Shown piece by piece: positions 16,460 through 24,755 of a stretch of DNA of 64,000 nucleotides. Source of the stretch: Spinactinospora alkalitolerans (GTDB taxonomy: Bacteria; Actinomycetota; Actinomycetes; Streptosporangiales; Streptosporangiaceae); contig NZ_JACCCC010000001.1 in assembly GCF_013408795.1 (NCBI RefSeq), positions 1 to 64,000 of the forward strand, in the 5' to 3' direction. Numbering within the stretch: the first letter of the stretch is position 1; each line of letters begins with the position of its first letter. Under the pieces are notes generated by a model. The model ran no database searches. It was not told the DNA's origin and saw only the letters and a program-made list of their open reading frames with translations. Made by a program: the position numbers and the translations under genes.

Positions 16460-16699
16460 TTACAGAGAAAGGCTCATTCGGTGGCCGGTGTGGAACCGGG
16501 AGTCGCCGGCCCGGATTTCTCCGGCCGGTCGGAACGGGGGAGGTGTCGCGGACCGCCCGTGCGCGCAGGGGCGCGCGGCGCACGCCTGAACGGCCGGAAT
16601 CCGTGCCGGGGCCGCGGACTCCTCGACGACGGCGGACCGCGTGCAGCCGGCGAGCACCGCAACCGCGAGCAAGGGTCCCCACTGATGACCGATACGCAT
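16460..16699 (-). CDS. Small lipoprotein
   Basis: This 79-residue precursor starts MRIGHQWGPLLAVAVLAGC: a short basic start, a hydrophobic core and the lipobox LAGC with the acylated cysteine at residue 19. GGAGGAAGAGG immediately upstream of the ATG supports the gene. The mature part is short, Pro/Arg-rich and has two more cysteines (ACAARPCAHG). No family is recognised. Confidence 0.6.
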   Translation of the reverse strand: MRIGHQWGPLLAVAVLAGCTRSAVVEESAAPARIPAVQACAARPCAHGRSATPPPFRPAGEIRAGDSRFHTGHRMSLSL

Positions 16700-16868
16700 C
16701 CTCTTCCTCCGTGGACGTCGAGTGCGGAGAGCACTGTGGCGCCTCGCGCGCCGAAAGTCGGCCAACGGTCCGCTGATCGGATGGTGGTTCCAAGGGGGCG
16801 TCCGGTGACGGTGTCCGAGGACGCCCTCGGGGTTATCACCGGGGCGCGCCCGGGTAGGTGACGTCGCC

Positions 16869-16961
16869 ATGAGCCTGTCCACCCAGCTTCTGGTGCCCCT
16901 CAGTGTCCTGATCGCGATCCTGGGACTCATCGCCATCGTCCTGCTCGTACGGAAGCGCTGA
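16869..16961 (+). CDS. 30-residue single-pass membrane microprotein
   Basis: The sequence reads MSLSTQLLVPLSVLIAILGL and ends VLLVRKR. Residues 8-27 form one hydrophobic helix, followed by a positive C-terminus, so it would insert with N-out/C-in topology. GTAGGTGA lies upstream. It is too short for routine gene finders. The function is unknown; it resembles small actinobacterial membrane microproteins. Confidence 0.5.
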   Translation: MSLSTQLLVPLSVLIAILGLIAIVLLVRKR

Positions 16962-17002
16962 AGCGCGGGGCCGACCCGTCGGCGTCGGTTTCACGGGGAA
17001 CG

Positions 17003-17239
17003 TCATCGGGGGTCCTCCGGAGGCTCGGCACCGGCCCCGCCGCCGGGAGGATCCTCGGGGCTGCGGTTCTGTGGCGGGTCCGGCGGCGGGGACGCGGGAT
17101 GAGGGTCGGTCGCCGGCCGACGGCCGGGACAGCCGGCGGCGGGACGGGTGGCGCACGGTCGCGGCTCGCGCAGCGCCGCCCGGAGCGGTCGACGCAGTCG
17201 GCAGCGGGGGGCGGTGCCGCCGGGAACGGGAGAGGGCAT
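17003..17239 (-). CDS. Small proline-rich protein downstream of tad-locus gene
   Basis: An open frame of 78 codons, MPSPVPGGTAPRCRLRRPLR, rich in Pro, Arg and Gly, ending AGAEPPEDPR. A near-perfect ribosome binding site, GGAGGTGA, lies five bases upstream of the ATG, inside the end of the preceding gene, which is the main reason to accept it. The composition is low complexity and no fold is predicted. It may be an unstructured accessory of the tad locus or a spurious frame. Confidence 0.35.
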   Translation of the reverse strand: MPSPVPGGTAPRCRLRRPLRAALREPRPCATRPAAGCPGRRPATDPHPASPPPDPPQNRSPEDPPGGGAGAEPPEDPR

Positions 17240-17244
17240 CGGGG

Positions 17245-17952
17245 TCACCTCCATGAGGGTCGGGAGTTCGTCCGGCGCCGGCCTCGGTACCTGGGCGGGA
17301 ACCGCGGCCAGCCGACGGTGAGCCGCAGGGCCAGCGTCAAGGCAGCGAGGACCAGCGCCCACGCCGCCGCGGTTCCCAGCAGCCGCCCGCCCGGGCCCGC
17401 GGCCGGAGGCGCGTAGCCGTACCGCACTCCCGGGGACGCCTGCTCGGACGGTGGCGATACCGCCGGCCCCGCGGACGCGGTGTGCGGCGCGGTGGAACCC
17501 GTGGGCGAGGAGGGTGACGGTGTGGGCGGGGGACGGGAGGCGCCCACACCGTCACCGGGGGAGGCGGACGGAGACGGGTCGCCGCCGTCCGCTGGGCCGT
17601 CCTCATCAGGTCCGTCGTCGGGCGGGTCGAGCGAACGGGTGAGCACGGTCGGCGGGCGCCCCGGAAGGGGCGGGGAACCCGAGGGGTCGAGAGGGATGGC
17701 GGGGAGCGGGTCCGAGGGCGGGACGAGGTCGACGGGACCGGACGGGAGCACCGGCCGCGGCGGCAGCGGTGGTGCGTTCGGGATCGGATCGAATCGGGGC
17801 CGGGACGTCTCGACGGGCGGCTCACCGCCCCGGCCGCCGCCGACGGTGGTCTGAGGGCCTGGAATGGGCGCGGTGAAGGCGCACAGAAGAGTGATTCCGG
17901 TGGCGACCACCGCGATGTGGGCGGCGCGGCTGTACGGCGGAGGTGCGGCCAC
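17245..17952 (-). CDS. Two-helix Pro-rich membrane protein of the tad locus
   Basis: This 235-residue protein has an N-terminal helix (HIAVVATGITLLCAFTA, about residues 12-28), then ~150 residues rich in Pro, Asp, Ser and Gly. A C-terminal helix follows (AAAWALVLAALTLALRLTVG) with a basic end, PPRYRGRRRTNSR. The GTG at 17952 is preceded by GGAGAG at correct spacing. The long disordered part is probably outside the membrane. It is the last larger gene of the minus-strand tad cluster and overlaps the end region of the TadE-like gene group. No known family is recognised. Confidence 0.6.
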   Translation of the reverse strand: MAAPPPYSRAAHIAVVATGITLLCAFTAPIPGPQTTVGGGRGGEPPVETSRPRFDPIPNAPPLPPRPVLPSGPVDLVPPSDPLPAIPLDPSGSPPLPGRPPTVLTRSLDPPDDGPDEDGPADGGDPSPSASPGDGVGASRPPPTPSPSSPTGSTAPHTASAGPAVSPPSEQASPGVRYGYAPPAAGPGGRLLGTAAAWALVLAALTLALRLTVGWPRFPPRYRGRRRTNSRPSWR

Positions 17953-17987
17953 GGGCTCTCCAACCTGGATCGGGACGCTGGGAGGCG

Positions 17988-18377
17988 TTACGGCGCGGTC
18001 GGGGCGAGTGGACCGGCGCGGGCGTCGGCGGCCATGGTGCCGGGCCACATCCGGGCCGGAACCCGCACGCGGACGTCCATCGTGAGTCCGGAGACCTCGC
18101 AGGACGTCAGCCGGGCGCCGTTGGCCTCGGCGGCCTTCACCGCGGTGGCGCAGGCCCGCTCCGAGCCCCGGGCGGCCTGCCGGGCCCCGGCCAGGGCGGC
18201 GAGGTCGGCGGCCGCAGCGGCGCGGTGGCGATCGGTGCGCACGCTCGCCACCAGTACCGACGTGAAGGCGCAGAACCAGATCAGGGCGCACAGCACGAGC
18301 ACCCACACCGTGCCGGATCCGGTCTCGCGATGGCGGGGCGCCGGGAGGCGGCGCACGGGCGGGAAGGTGGAACGCAT
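17988..18377 (-). CDS. TadE-like pseudopilin (Rv3654c-like)
   Basis: This 129-residue protein starts with a basic leader, then the motif ETGSGTVWVLVLCALIW (Glu at about residue 18), a typical type IV prepilin-like segment. A helix follows to about residue 47 (LVASV) and a helical head DRHRAAAAADLAALAGARQAA. This is the family of TadE-like minor pseudopilins encoded beside TadE in actinobacteria. It lies 10 bases after the TadE gene in the tad operon, so they are probably cotranscribed and used in the same pilus. Confidence 0.82.
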   Translation of the reverse strand: MRSTFPPVRRLPAPRHRETGSGTVWVLVLCALIWFCAFTSVLVASVRTDRHRAAAAADLAALAGARQAARGSERACATAVKAAEANGARLTSCEVSGLTMDVRVRVPARMWPGTMAADARAGPLAPTAP

Positions 18378-18387
18378 CAGCGGCTCC

Positions 18388-18777
18388 TCACCGTTCGGGT
18401 TCGATCGGGGTGGCGGCCTCGCCGCCGACCCGGAGCGGAGTGGACGGTCCCGGACCGAGCGGCACCGGTGCGCTGACCCGGACGCGGGCGAGGCCGACGT
18501 CCTCGGAGAGCCGTACGTCGGCGTTGACCGGGCCGAGCCGGGAGACCAGGTCGCGCACCACCCGGTGGTCCTCGCCGCGGGCGAGTGCGCGGGCCCCGAT
18601 ACGGGCGGCATCGACGCACGCGAGGTGCGTCGCCGCCGCTTGGACCGCCGCGAGCGCGATCCCCAGGATGAGCGCCAGGCCCGGGAGCGCGACGGCGATC
18701 TCCGCGGTGACCGTGCCCCGGTCGCCGACGCCGCCCCTACGGGGAGCGGGACAGCCCGTACTGCAGCGGCGGCGCAC
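18388..18777 (-). CDS. TadE-family pseudopilin
   Basis: This 129-residue protein has a short basic leader, then DRGTVTAEIAVALPGLALIL, containing the TadE motif TAE at about residues 24-26, and a hydrophobic helix to about residue 45. The C-terminal head is about 80 residues with acidic and Val-rich strands. It is a minor pseudopilin of the Flp/Tad system, cleaved by a prepilin peptidase. The start lies two bases from the stop of the DUF4244 gene, so they are cotranscribed. Confidence 0.87.
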   Translation of the reverse strand: MRRRCSTGCPAPRRGGVGDRGTVTAEIAVALPGLALILGIALAAVQAAATHLACVDAARIGARALARGEDHRVVRDLVSRLGPVNADVRLSEDVGLARVRVSAPVPLGPGPSTPLRVGGEAATPIEPER

Positions 18778-18778
18778 C

Positions 18779-18982
18779 TCAGCCCCCGATCTGGAGGGCG
18801 TCGGTGACCATCCGGGTGAGGGTGTCGCGGACTTCGGAGCTGGTCAGGATCACATAGAGGATCGCGGCGAACGCGCACGCCGAAACCGTTCCCAGGGCGT
18901 ATTCGGCCGTCGACATCCCGCGGTCGCGGGTGCGGGGGGTGGGGAAGGCGAACCTGCTGAGGGCGGCGAAGGCGGTGAACAT
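18779..18982 (-). CDS. DUF4244 Flp-like prepilin
   Basis: A 67-residue protein with leader ending at RTRDRGMSTAEYALG (about residues 17-31), the DUF4244/Flp prepilin motif with Glu five residues after the likely cleavage point (GMSTAE). A hydrophobic helix follows, TVSACAFAAILYVILTSS. It is probably the major or main structural pilin of the tad locus. It is the first gene of the TadE group on the minus strand, with an AT-containing promoter region upstream at ~18990-19200. Confidence 0.85.
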   Translation of the reverse strand: MFTAFAALSRFAFPTPRTRDRGMSTAEYALGTVSACAFAAILYVILTSSEVRDTLTRMVTDALQIGG

Positions 18983-19432
18983 GGAACCTCCTACGGGCGT
19001 GGTCGGGTCCGGGCCGGGCGAGACGGCAAGGGAGCGTCCCGCCTGAAACCAGATTGCTCCGGGAAAGACAAGAGGGGAAAGCCGAATTTCTCTTCTGTGG
19101 ATAACTCCGGGAAATCCACCGATGTGCTGAGGGCATCCGGTTCGCTCGGACAGCGACCAAAGGTTCATTGCGCGGCCTCGACCATCGGTCGTGAATTCGG
19201 GTTTTGACCTCAACTCAAATGGGTTTTTAAGGCCCGCCCCAGGAGGGAGGGCGCGCGGGAGGATCGCCCGGTCACCGCGGATCCCTCCCCGGGGCGAGGT
19301 TCAAGCCCCCGATGGCCAAGGGCCGCGGGCATGGTTCCCCGGTCACCGCGAGGCTCCGGCCCGGGGGTGAGCTTCACGACCTCCGATGGCCGAGGCCGAA
19401 GCTCAAGGTCAACGGGGGACTTCTCGCGGGGC
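18983..19432. other. Intergenic region with dispersed repeat copy A1
   Basis: About 450 bases between the DUF4244 gene and tadC. The part nearest DUF4244 (19040-19200) is AT-rich for this genome and likely contains the promoter for the pseudopilin operon. From about 19220 to 19425 lies a GC-rich element also seen upstream of tadA and after the adenosine deaminase gene. Confidence 0.5.
19223..19425 (+). repeat. Dispersed intergenic repeat, copy A1
   Basis: Shares words with the region at 22485-22705: AAGGCCCGCCCCAGGAGGGA, CACCGCGGATCCCTCC, GCCCGGTCACCGCG and CGATGGCCGAGGCCGAA. It lies between two tad-locus transcription units. The element is not coding. See the finding on this repeat family. 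Confidence 0.6.
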
Positions 19433-20179
19433 TCACGGCAGGGCCAGGCCGGAGACGAGGTCGGCGGCCAGGGGGACCACGCCGATGAGGGCGAAGGCCG
19501 GCAGGAAGCACAGGCCCAGTGGGATGACCACCAGCACGCCGAGCCGCTGGGAGAGCGCGAGCGTGCGTGCGCCCGCGGCGCGGCGGCAGTCGGTGGAGTG
19601 GCGTTCCAGGACATCGGCGACGGGGGCGCCGGTGCGGGCGGCGCGCGCGAGTGTGCGGCCCAGAGCGGCCAGCTCGGCGGGTTCGCGCAGCTCCTGCCAT
19701 GCGGCGGCCGGGTCGGCGCCGAGCCGGAGCCGCTCGGCCACGCCGTTCAGCTCGGTCCCGAGCGGCCCGCGCACGGCCCCGGCGACGGCGTCCAGAGCGT
19801 CGGTCATGGTGGAGCCCGACCGCACCCCCGCGGCCAGGAGATCCACCGCGATCGGCAGTCCGACGACCACGCGCGCCCGCCGTTCCCGGACGGCACCGGA
19901 GTCGGCGCGGTTCAGCCGCCACCAGATCGCGCCGCCCGCTCCAGCACCGAGGAGTACGCCGACGGGGAACCCGAGGATCAGCGTGAGCGTGCACAGCGGC
20001 GCGCACGCCACCAGCCCGCGCACGACCGGCCCCGGGCGTCGCGGGGGCCGCGCCGGAGTCGGCCGCGGTTCCGGGCGCAGCGCGGCGAGCCGCCGCTCGG
20101 CCGGTGAACGGCCGTCTCCCGTCAGCAGCCAGCCGGCCGTCGCCGCCGCGGCGACGGCCATCAGTTGCAGCAGGTCCAT
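19433..20179 (-). CDS. tadC: TadC-like inner-membrane protein (type II secretion F family)
   Basis: This 248-residue membrane protein of the T2SF family has an N-terminal helix MDLLQLMAVAAAATAGWLL, then two further helices about residues 55-90 (LVACAPLCTLTLILGFPVGVLL). A cytoplasmic helical domain carries the T2SF motif LAAGVRSGSTMTDALDAVAG (about residues 114-133), and two C-terminal helices end in LIGVVPLAADLVSGLALP. It forms the inner-membrane platform of the Tad pilus with TadB. It follows tadB by 55 bases. Confidence 0.85.
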   Translation of the reverse strand: MDLLQLMAVAAAATAGWLLTGDGRSPAERRLAALRPEPRPTPARPPRRPGPVVRGLVACAPLCTLTLILGFPVGVLLGAGAGGAIWWRLNRADSGAVRERRARVVVGLPIAVDLLAAGVRSGSTMTDALDAVAGAVRGPLGTELNGVAERLRLGADPAAAWQELREPAELAALGRTLARAARTGAPVADVLERHSTDCRRAAGARTLALSQRLGVLVVIPLGLCFLPAFALIGVVPLAADLVSGLALP

Positions 20180-20234
20180 GGGTCTGCGGCTCCCGGTGCG
20201 AGGAAGGAGGGCGAGGGGGCGGATGAACCGGGGC

Positions 20235-21008
20235 TCACCGCGGCTCCAGGGCGATCAGGACCCGGCGGACCATGCGGTGGGTCCACCACAGCCCCAGGGC
20301 GTTGAGGGAGAGGCCGGCGAGGAGGCACAGCAGACCCGCCGGGGTGGTGAAGAGGAAGGCCAGCGGGTTGCCGCCCAGCGCGGTCGTCATCAGCAGGCCG
20401 GCCGCGGGCAGGGCGGCCAGCAGGAGTGCGGTCGTGCGGGGGCCGGCGAGGTTGGCGGCGAGTTCCCGGTGCCGGGCCTCTTCGTGGGCGAGGCTCTCGG
20501 CCAGGCGTTCCACGACGTCGGCCAGGCCGCCTCCCGTACCCGAAGCGACCTGCCAGCAGGCGGCGAGGTAGCCCAGGCCCGCTGCGCCCGGACGGGCCGC
20601 CGCGCCGCGCAGCGCGGGACCGGGGTCGAAGCCGCCGCGGGCGGCCGCCACCGCGCCCGCGAGTTCGGCGGCGACCGCGGGGTCGAGCTCCTCCACCGCC
20701 GATCCCAGCGCGTCGGCGGGCGTCCGGCCGCCGCGCAGCTCCGCCGCCATGACGCGGCAGAGCTCGACGACGGCGCTCCGCCACCGGGCCCGGCCGCGTC
20801 CCGACGCGGCGTCGATCCGGGCGCGGGTCGATGTCCACAGGCCGGGGAGGGGGCGGCGCGTCGCGGGGGCGCGCGGGCGCAGCGCTCGCAGCCGCGCCTC
20901 GGGGACGGAGGGCAGCGCGCGAACCGCGGCGAGGCCCGCGGCGCCGAGCGCCGCCAGCCACCCGGCGTGGCCGGTGAGCAGGGCGAGCCATGCGGACGCC
21001 GTGGACAT
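20235..21008 (-). CDS. tadB: TadB-like inner-membrane protein (type II secretion F family)
   Basis: A 257-residue T2SF-domain protein: an N-terminal helix (MSTASAWLALLTGHAGW), a cytoplasmic helical domain with AAELRGGRTPADALGSAVEE (about residues 88-107) and WQVASGTGGGLADVVERLAESL. C-terminal helices include LLLAALPAAGLLMTTAL and PAGLLCLLAGLSLNALGLWW. It pairs with TadC in the pilus platform. The ATG at 21008 is chosen because it sits six bases after tadA and gives a normal N-terminus. Confidence 0.87.
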   Translation of the reverse strand: MSTASAWLALLTGHAGWLAALGAAGLAAVRALPSVPEARLRALRPRAPATRRPLPGLWTSTRARIDAASGRGRARWRSAVVELCRVMAAELRGGRTPADALGSAVEELDPAVAAELAGAVAAARGGFDPGPALRGAAARPGAAGLGYLAACWQVASGTGGGLADVVERLAESLAHEEARHRELAANLAGPRTTALLLAALPAAGLLMTTALGGNPLAFLFTTPAGLLCLLAGLSLNALGLWWTHRMVRRVLIALEPR

Positions 21009-21013
21009 CGGGC

Positions 21014-22225
21014 TCAGCGCTCCCCGGGGCCGGCGTCGCGCCACCACGGTCCCAGGCGTTCGGTGAGTTCGGGGAATCCCGGCTGCTCGGCGCCGCCGCG
21101 ACCGTCGCGGAACGTGATCGCCGGGACCGCCCTGACCAGTCCCGAGGCATCGCGGCGCAGCACGCAGACCTCGGCCACCCGGCGCGGACCGCCGGGATCG
21201 CGGGCCAGGTGCACGACCAGCGCGCGCGTGGCGGCGAGCTGGCTGTGCACCGCCTCCCTGCTCAGCCCGGCGGCGCAGCCCAGCGCCTCGATGCGCGCGG
21301 GGACGTCGACGGCCGCGTTGGCGTGGACGGTACCTGAGCCGCCTTCGTGCCCCGTGTTCAGGGCGGCGAGCAGGTCGACGACTTCAGCGCCCCGGACCTC
21401 TCCCACCACCAGGCGGTCGGGGCGCATGCGCAGCGCCTGCCGCACCAATTGGTGCATGCTGACGCCGCCGGTGCCCTCGATGTTGGGCGGGCGCGCCTGC
21501 AGCCGGACCACGTGCGGGTGCTCGGGCCGCAGCTCCGCGGAGTCCTCCACCAGCACCAGCCGCTCGTGCCGACCGACCAGGGAGAGCAGCGCCGACAGCA
21601 GCGTCGTCTTCCCGCTGCCGGTCCCGCCGCAGATCAGGTAGGCCGACCTGGACGCGACCAGCGCGCGCAGCAGTCGCGCGCCGTTCGGGGGCAGGCTGCC
21701 GGAGGCCACCAGCTCGCCGAGCGAGAACACCCGCCGGCGCGGCAGCCGCAGCGACAGGCAGACGCCCTCGGGAGCGATGGGCGGCAGCACCGCGTGCAGC
21801 CGGGCGCCGGAGGGGAGCCGCGCATCGACCCAGGGGGCCGCGGCGTCGAGTCGGCGACCGGCCTGGGCGGCGAGGCGCTGGGCCAGTCGGCGGACCGCGT
21901 CGTCGTCGGCGAAGCGGATTCCGTCGGCGCGCCGAAGACCGGAGTCGCCTTCGACCCACACCTGGCCGGGGCCGTTGACCAGGATGTCGGTGATGCCGGG
22001 GTCGGCCAGGAGCGGCTCCAGCGGACCGGCCCCGGCGAGGTCGGCGCGCAGCAGCCGGACGATCGCCAGGACCTCGGCGTCGCCGAGTACCCCGCCTTCG
22101 GCGCGCACCGCCGAGGCCACCCTCGCCGGAGTGGGCTCCGCGGACTCGCGGACCAGTCGGGTGCGCACGGCGTCGAGCAGGGCGGGCGCCGGAGCGGAAT
22201 GCGCGGGCGGTGGAAGAGGGGACAC
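21014..22225 (-). CDS. tadA: TadA secretion ATPase
   Basis: This 403-residue VirB11/CpaF-type ATPase drives Flp pilus assembly. Motifs: LADPGITDILVNGPGQVWVE (N-terminal domain), Walker A ICGGTGSGKTTLLSALL, the Asp-box acidic LVLVEDSAELRPEHPHVV, and Walker B-like RPDRLVVGEVRGAEVVDLL. A His box follows in NTGHEGGSGTVHANAA. The GTG at 22225, with GAGGTG upstream, is the likely start; a GTG at 22231 is an alternative. It is separated from tadZ by a repeat-filled gap, so it may have its own promoter. Confidence 0.93.
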   Translation of the reverse strand: MSPLPPPAHSAPAPALLDAVRTRLVRESAEPTPARVASAVRAEGGVLGDAEVLAIVRLLRADLAGAGPLEPLLADPGITDILVNGPGQVWVEGDSGLRRADGIRFADDDAVRRLAQRLAAQAGRRLDAAAPWVDARLPSGARLHAVLPPIAPEGVCLSLRLPRRRVFSLGELVASGSLPPNGARLLRALVASRSAYLICGGTGSGKTTLLSALLSLVGRHERLVLVEDSAELRPEHPHVVRLQARPPNIEGTGGVSMHQLVRQALRMRPDRLVVGEVRGAEVVDLLAALNTGHEGGSGTVHANAAVDVPARIEALGCAAGLSREAVHSQLAATRALVVHLARDPGGPRRVAEVCVLRRDASGLVRAVPAITFRDGRGGAEQPGFPELTERLGPWWRDAGPGER

Positions 22226-22831
22226 GGGCACCTCGATCCGGTGAAGCGCGGCGGACGGCACCGGGCCGCCCGATGCGGCCGGTGGTTTCAGGGCATTCGG
22301 CTGCCGGTGGTTCGGGGAGGACGGGCCCTGCTGTGCGGCCTTGTCCGCTGCCGGGTAGCGGGTGGTCTGCACCGAAAAGCGGCAGCGAGGGCGGCGGTGG
22401 GTCCGGCCAGGCGCGGATGCCCTCCCGCCGCGCCTCCTTTGGCGCCGGTCTTGACCTTGGGTTTCAACCTCGCCCCCAGGGGGTCGTGAAGGCCCGCCCC
22501 AGGAGGGATGGCGTGCGGGTGGGCGATTCTCTCGCGTGGCCGAAGGCCCGTGGACGGAAATCGCCCAACCACCGCGGATCCCTCCTGTGGTTGAGGTTTC
22601 GCGACCCCCTGGGGTTGGGGGTGGCGTGCAACGTCGCCCGGTCACCGCGGGCTTGCGTCCTTCGGCTGAGGCTTCACGACCCCCGATGGCCGAGGCCGAA
22701 ACTCACGTTGAAGTCATGGGCCCTTGAAACGTCTGAATAGCCTCCGCAAGGTCAAGATCGACGAGAAGAGGGCGGGAGAGGATCCGCGCCGAGCACACCA
22801 CCCAACTTCCGCGAGCCTCACCAGGCTCAGG
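22226..22831. other. Intergenic region with dispersed repeat copy A2
   Basis: About 600 bases between tadA and tadZ. The part near tadA is unremarkable and may hold the tadA promoter. From about 22470 to 22710 there is a copy of the dispersed repeat also found at 19223-19425 and 49060-49165. I see no gene. Confidence 0.5.
22470..22710 (+). repeat. Dispersed intergenic repeat, copy A2
   Basis: Contains AAGGCCCGCCCCAGGAGGGA, TCTCTCGCGTGGCCGAAGGC, CACCGCGGATCCCTCC and CGATGGCCGAGGCCGAA. It is the longest copy and shares separate parts with A1 (same strand) and A3 at 49060-49165 (opposite strand). It is noncoding. Confidence 0.6.
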
Positions 22832-24046
22832 TCAGGATCGGCGGGGAGGCGGGCGCGCGGAGTCGGTGCGCAGGCGGGCGACGAACGCGTCGCCGAACGC
22901 CGCGAGCGGGGATCTGGGGCGGGCGGCGGGGGGTTCTCCCCGTTCGAGGGCGCGGTCGATGCCGGGTTCGTCGGCGAGTTCACCGGCCAGGGGAAGGCCG
23001 AGGGAGAGCGCGACGGCGTCGGCGGGCAGTCCTGCGGGAGAGGCCCCGCGGACGACCAGGCGGAGATCGGCCACGTGGTCGCGCAGCATCGGGGCGATCC
23101 GCGAGGCCGACATCACCGCGTGCACGTCGGCCGGCACGGCCAGCAGCGCCACGGTGGTGCGGCGCAGCACCTCGTGCGCCGTGGCGTCGAGCGTTCGGGG
23201 GAGGTCGGCGACCACCAGATCGGTTCCCCGGACCGCCGAGGCGAGCACCGCGCGCATCGCGGGTGCGGGAATCCGCGCCGCCGGACCGCGCGCCCAGGTC
23301 AGGAGGGTCAGGCCGCGCACCGTCGGAAGGGCGCCGTGCAGCGACGGCCAGCTCATCCGGCCCTGGCGGGCCGTGAGCTCGCCCCAGCGCGTACCGGTCA
23401 CGTGCTCCTCGCCGATGAGGAGGTCCAGGCCGCTGCCGAGCGGATCGGCGTCGACCAGCAGGGTGCGCAGCCGGGCCCGCTCCCCGGCAAGGGCCAGCGC
23501 GACGGCGAGCAGGCTCGCGCCGGCCCCGCCCCGCCCGCCGACCACCGCCACGACGCGGGCCCGCTCCAGCCCGCCCTCGGTGGCCTCGGCGAACAGATCC
23601 ACCAGCCGCGTCTCCCGCTCGGGAACCGCGAGCACCTCGCGCGCCCCGATGCGCAGCGCAGCGTTCCATATCCGCTCGTCGGCACCGGAGGTGCGGCCAC
23701 CGGTGGGCGCGCCGGCGGAGCCGGATCCGGCCACCACGACGTTGGGGTGCCGGTCGGGCTCCAGATCGGCCAGTGCAGCGACGAGGTCGGCGCCGACGAC
23801 GACGAGCGGTGCGCGCGGCCACTCCCGGCTCGCGTGCGCCGCGGCGTGCGCGACCGTGACCTCGACGTCGGCCGCGGCGGCGAGGCGCAGCAGGTCGTCG
23901 AGCAGGTCGGGGTCGTCGGTGACGAGCAGGGGCCGCGCCGGGGCTTCGGGGGCTCCGGCGGGTGAGGAGCGGTCTCCCCGGGGCGCCGGGCGGACCGGCC
24001 TCGCCCGGGTGCGCGGCCGGCGGGGTCCACTGGGGCGTTCGTCCAT
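22832..24046 (-). CDS. TadZ/Ssd-like (septum-site-determining) protein
   Basis: This 404-residue protein of the actinobacterial Ssd/CpaE-like group usually precedes tadA. An N-terminal receiver-like half (about residues 40-135: LLVTDDPDLLDDLLRLAAAA) is followed by a MinD/ParA-like domain. Its deviant Walker A is VAVVGGRGGAGASLLAVALA (about residues 165-184), with no lysine pair, so ATPase activity may be weak or lost. RTLLVDADPLGSGLDLLIG follows. It probably localises pilus assembly. The ATG at 24046 gives the conventional start, MDERPSGPRR. Confidence 0.85.
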   Translation of the reverse strand: MDERPSGPRRPRTRARPVRPAPRGDRSSPAGAPEAPARPLLVTDDPDLLDDLLRLAAAADVEVTVAHAAAHASREWPRAPLVVVGADLVAALADLEPDRHPNVVVAGSGSAGAPTGGRTSGADERIWNAALRIGAREVLAVPERETRLVDLFAEATEGGLERARVVAVVGGRGGAGASLLAVALALAGERARLRTLLVDADPLGSGLDLLIGEEHVTGTRWGELTARQGRMSWPSLHGALPTVRGLTLLTWARGPAARIPAPAMRAVLASAVRGTDLVVADLPRTLDATAHEVLRRTTVALLAVPADVHAVMSASRIAPMLRDHVADLRLVVRGASPAGLPADAVALSLGLPLAGELADEPGIDRALERGEPPAARPRSPLAAFGDAFVARLRTDSARPPPRRS

Positions 24047-24755
24047 CGCGAGCCTTCCGGTCGGTGGAGCTGACACCTCCACGGTCGGTCAACCGGGTCC
24101 GGATGGGAAAGGCGGATTTCGCGCCTGTGGACAAAGATGGCGACGGCCCCCGCCGGGGGGAGAGCGGGGGCCGTCTTCACGGTCCGGCTCCGGGGGGGTA
24201 GAGCCGGCTCCGTTATCCAGGTGAGGTCATTGGGGGGCGCGCCGACCGGCGCGCGTTCGGGCGCCGTCATGGTCACACATCAGGCGGGCGTCCGTCATGC
24301 GCATGGGATGCGGCGATCGGTCGGAGCGCGTTCGCCGCCGGTCGCGCGTCGTTGTGCGGTCGGGGCCGGAGGGACGATGGTGGGGACTCTCTTCGCGGCG
24401 CGCGTTCACGCGTCCGTGAGCAAGTAACAAGGATAATACGCAACGTTACCACGCTGATTTGCGAACTCGGGTGAAAAAGCCCCCGACGAGGCTCTTTCCA
24501 AGCGTTGCGAACCGGCGTAGAAAGGAAGAAGAAGGTGGGCTCGACCCACTGGACACGGCAGCCGGGTACCCACGCGTCACCAAGCCGCGGGAGGCTCGTC
24601 CAGATCAGGTCCACCCTGGTCGGACAACATATGTTGCACGCTTGCTAGCCCGGTGTGACGTGTCCGCGGCGCCCCGATCCGGCCCCGGTGCCGGGCGGGG
24701 CGTCGTCGGCGTCTACCGGCGTCTTTCTCCGCCCGTCCCTCCGGGAACGGGGCCG
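24047..24755. other. Intergenic region between tadZ and the Fic-like gene
   Basis: About 700 bases with a strong hairpin at 24142-24175. The part from 24430 to 24620 is AT-richer and contains several short palindromic sites. I find no gene or structured RNA that I can support. Confidence 0.4.
24142..24175. terminator. Strong hairpin between tadZ and downstream region
   Basis: A perfect 12-bp stem, GACGGCCCCCGC with GCGGGGGCCGTC, with a 10-base loop. It lies about 100 bases upstream of the tadZ start, on the side where the Fic-like minus gene ends, so it may stop minus-strand transcription from that gene. It is followed by TTCAC. Confidence 0.6.

Noticed and set aside
24430-24660. Possible small RNA between tadZ and the Fic-like gene
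   Set aside because: AT-richer patch with short hairpins, but no defined promoter-terminator pair or conserved family could be recognised.
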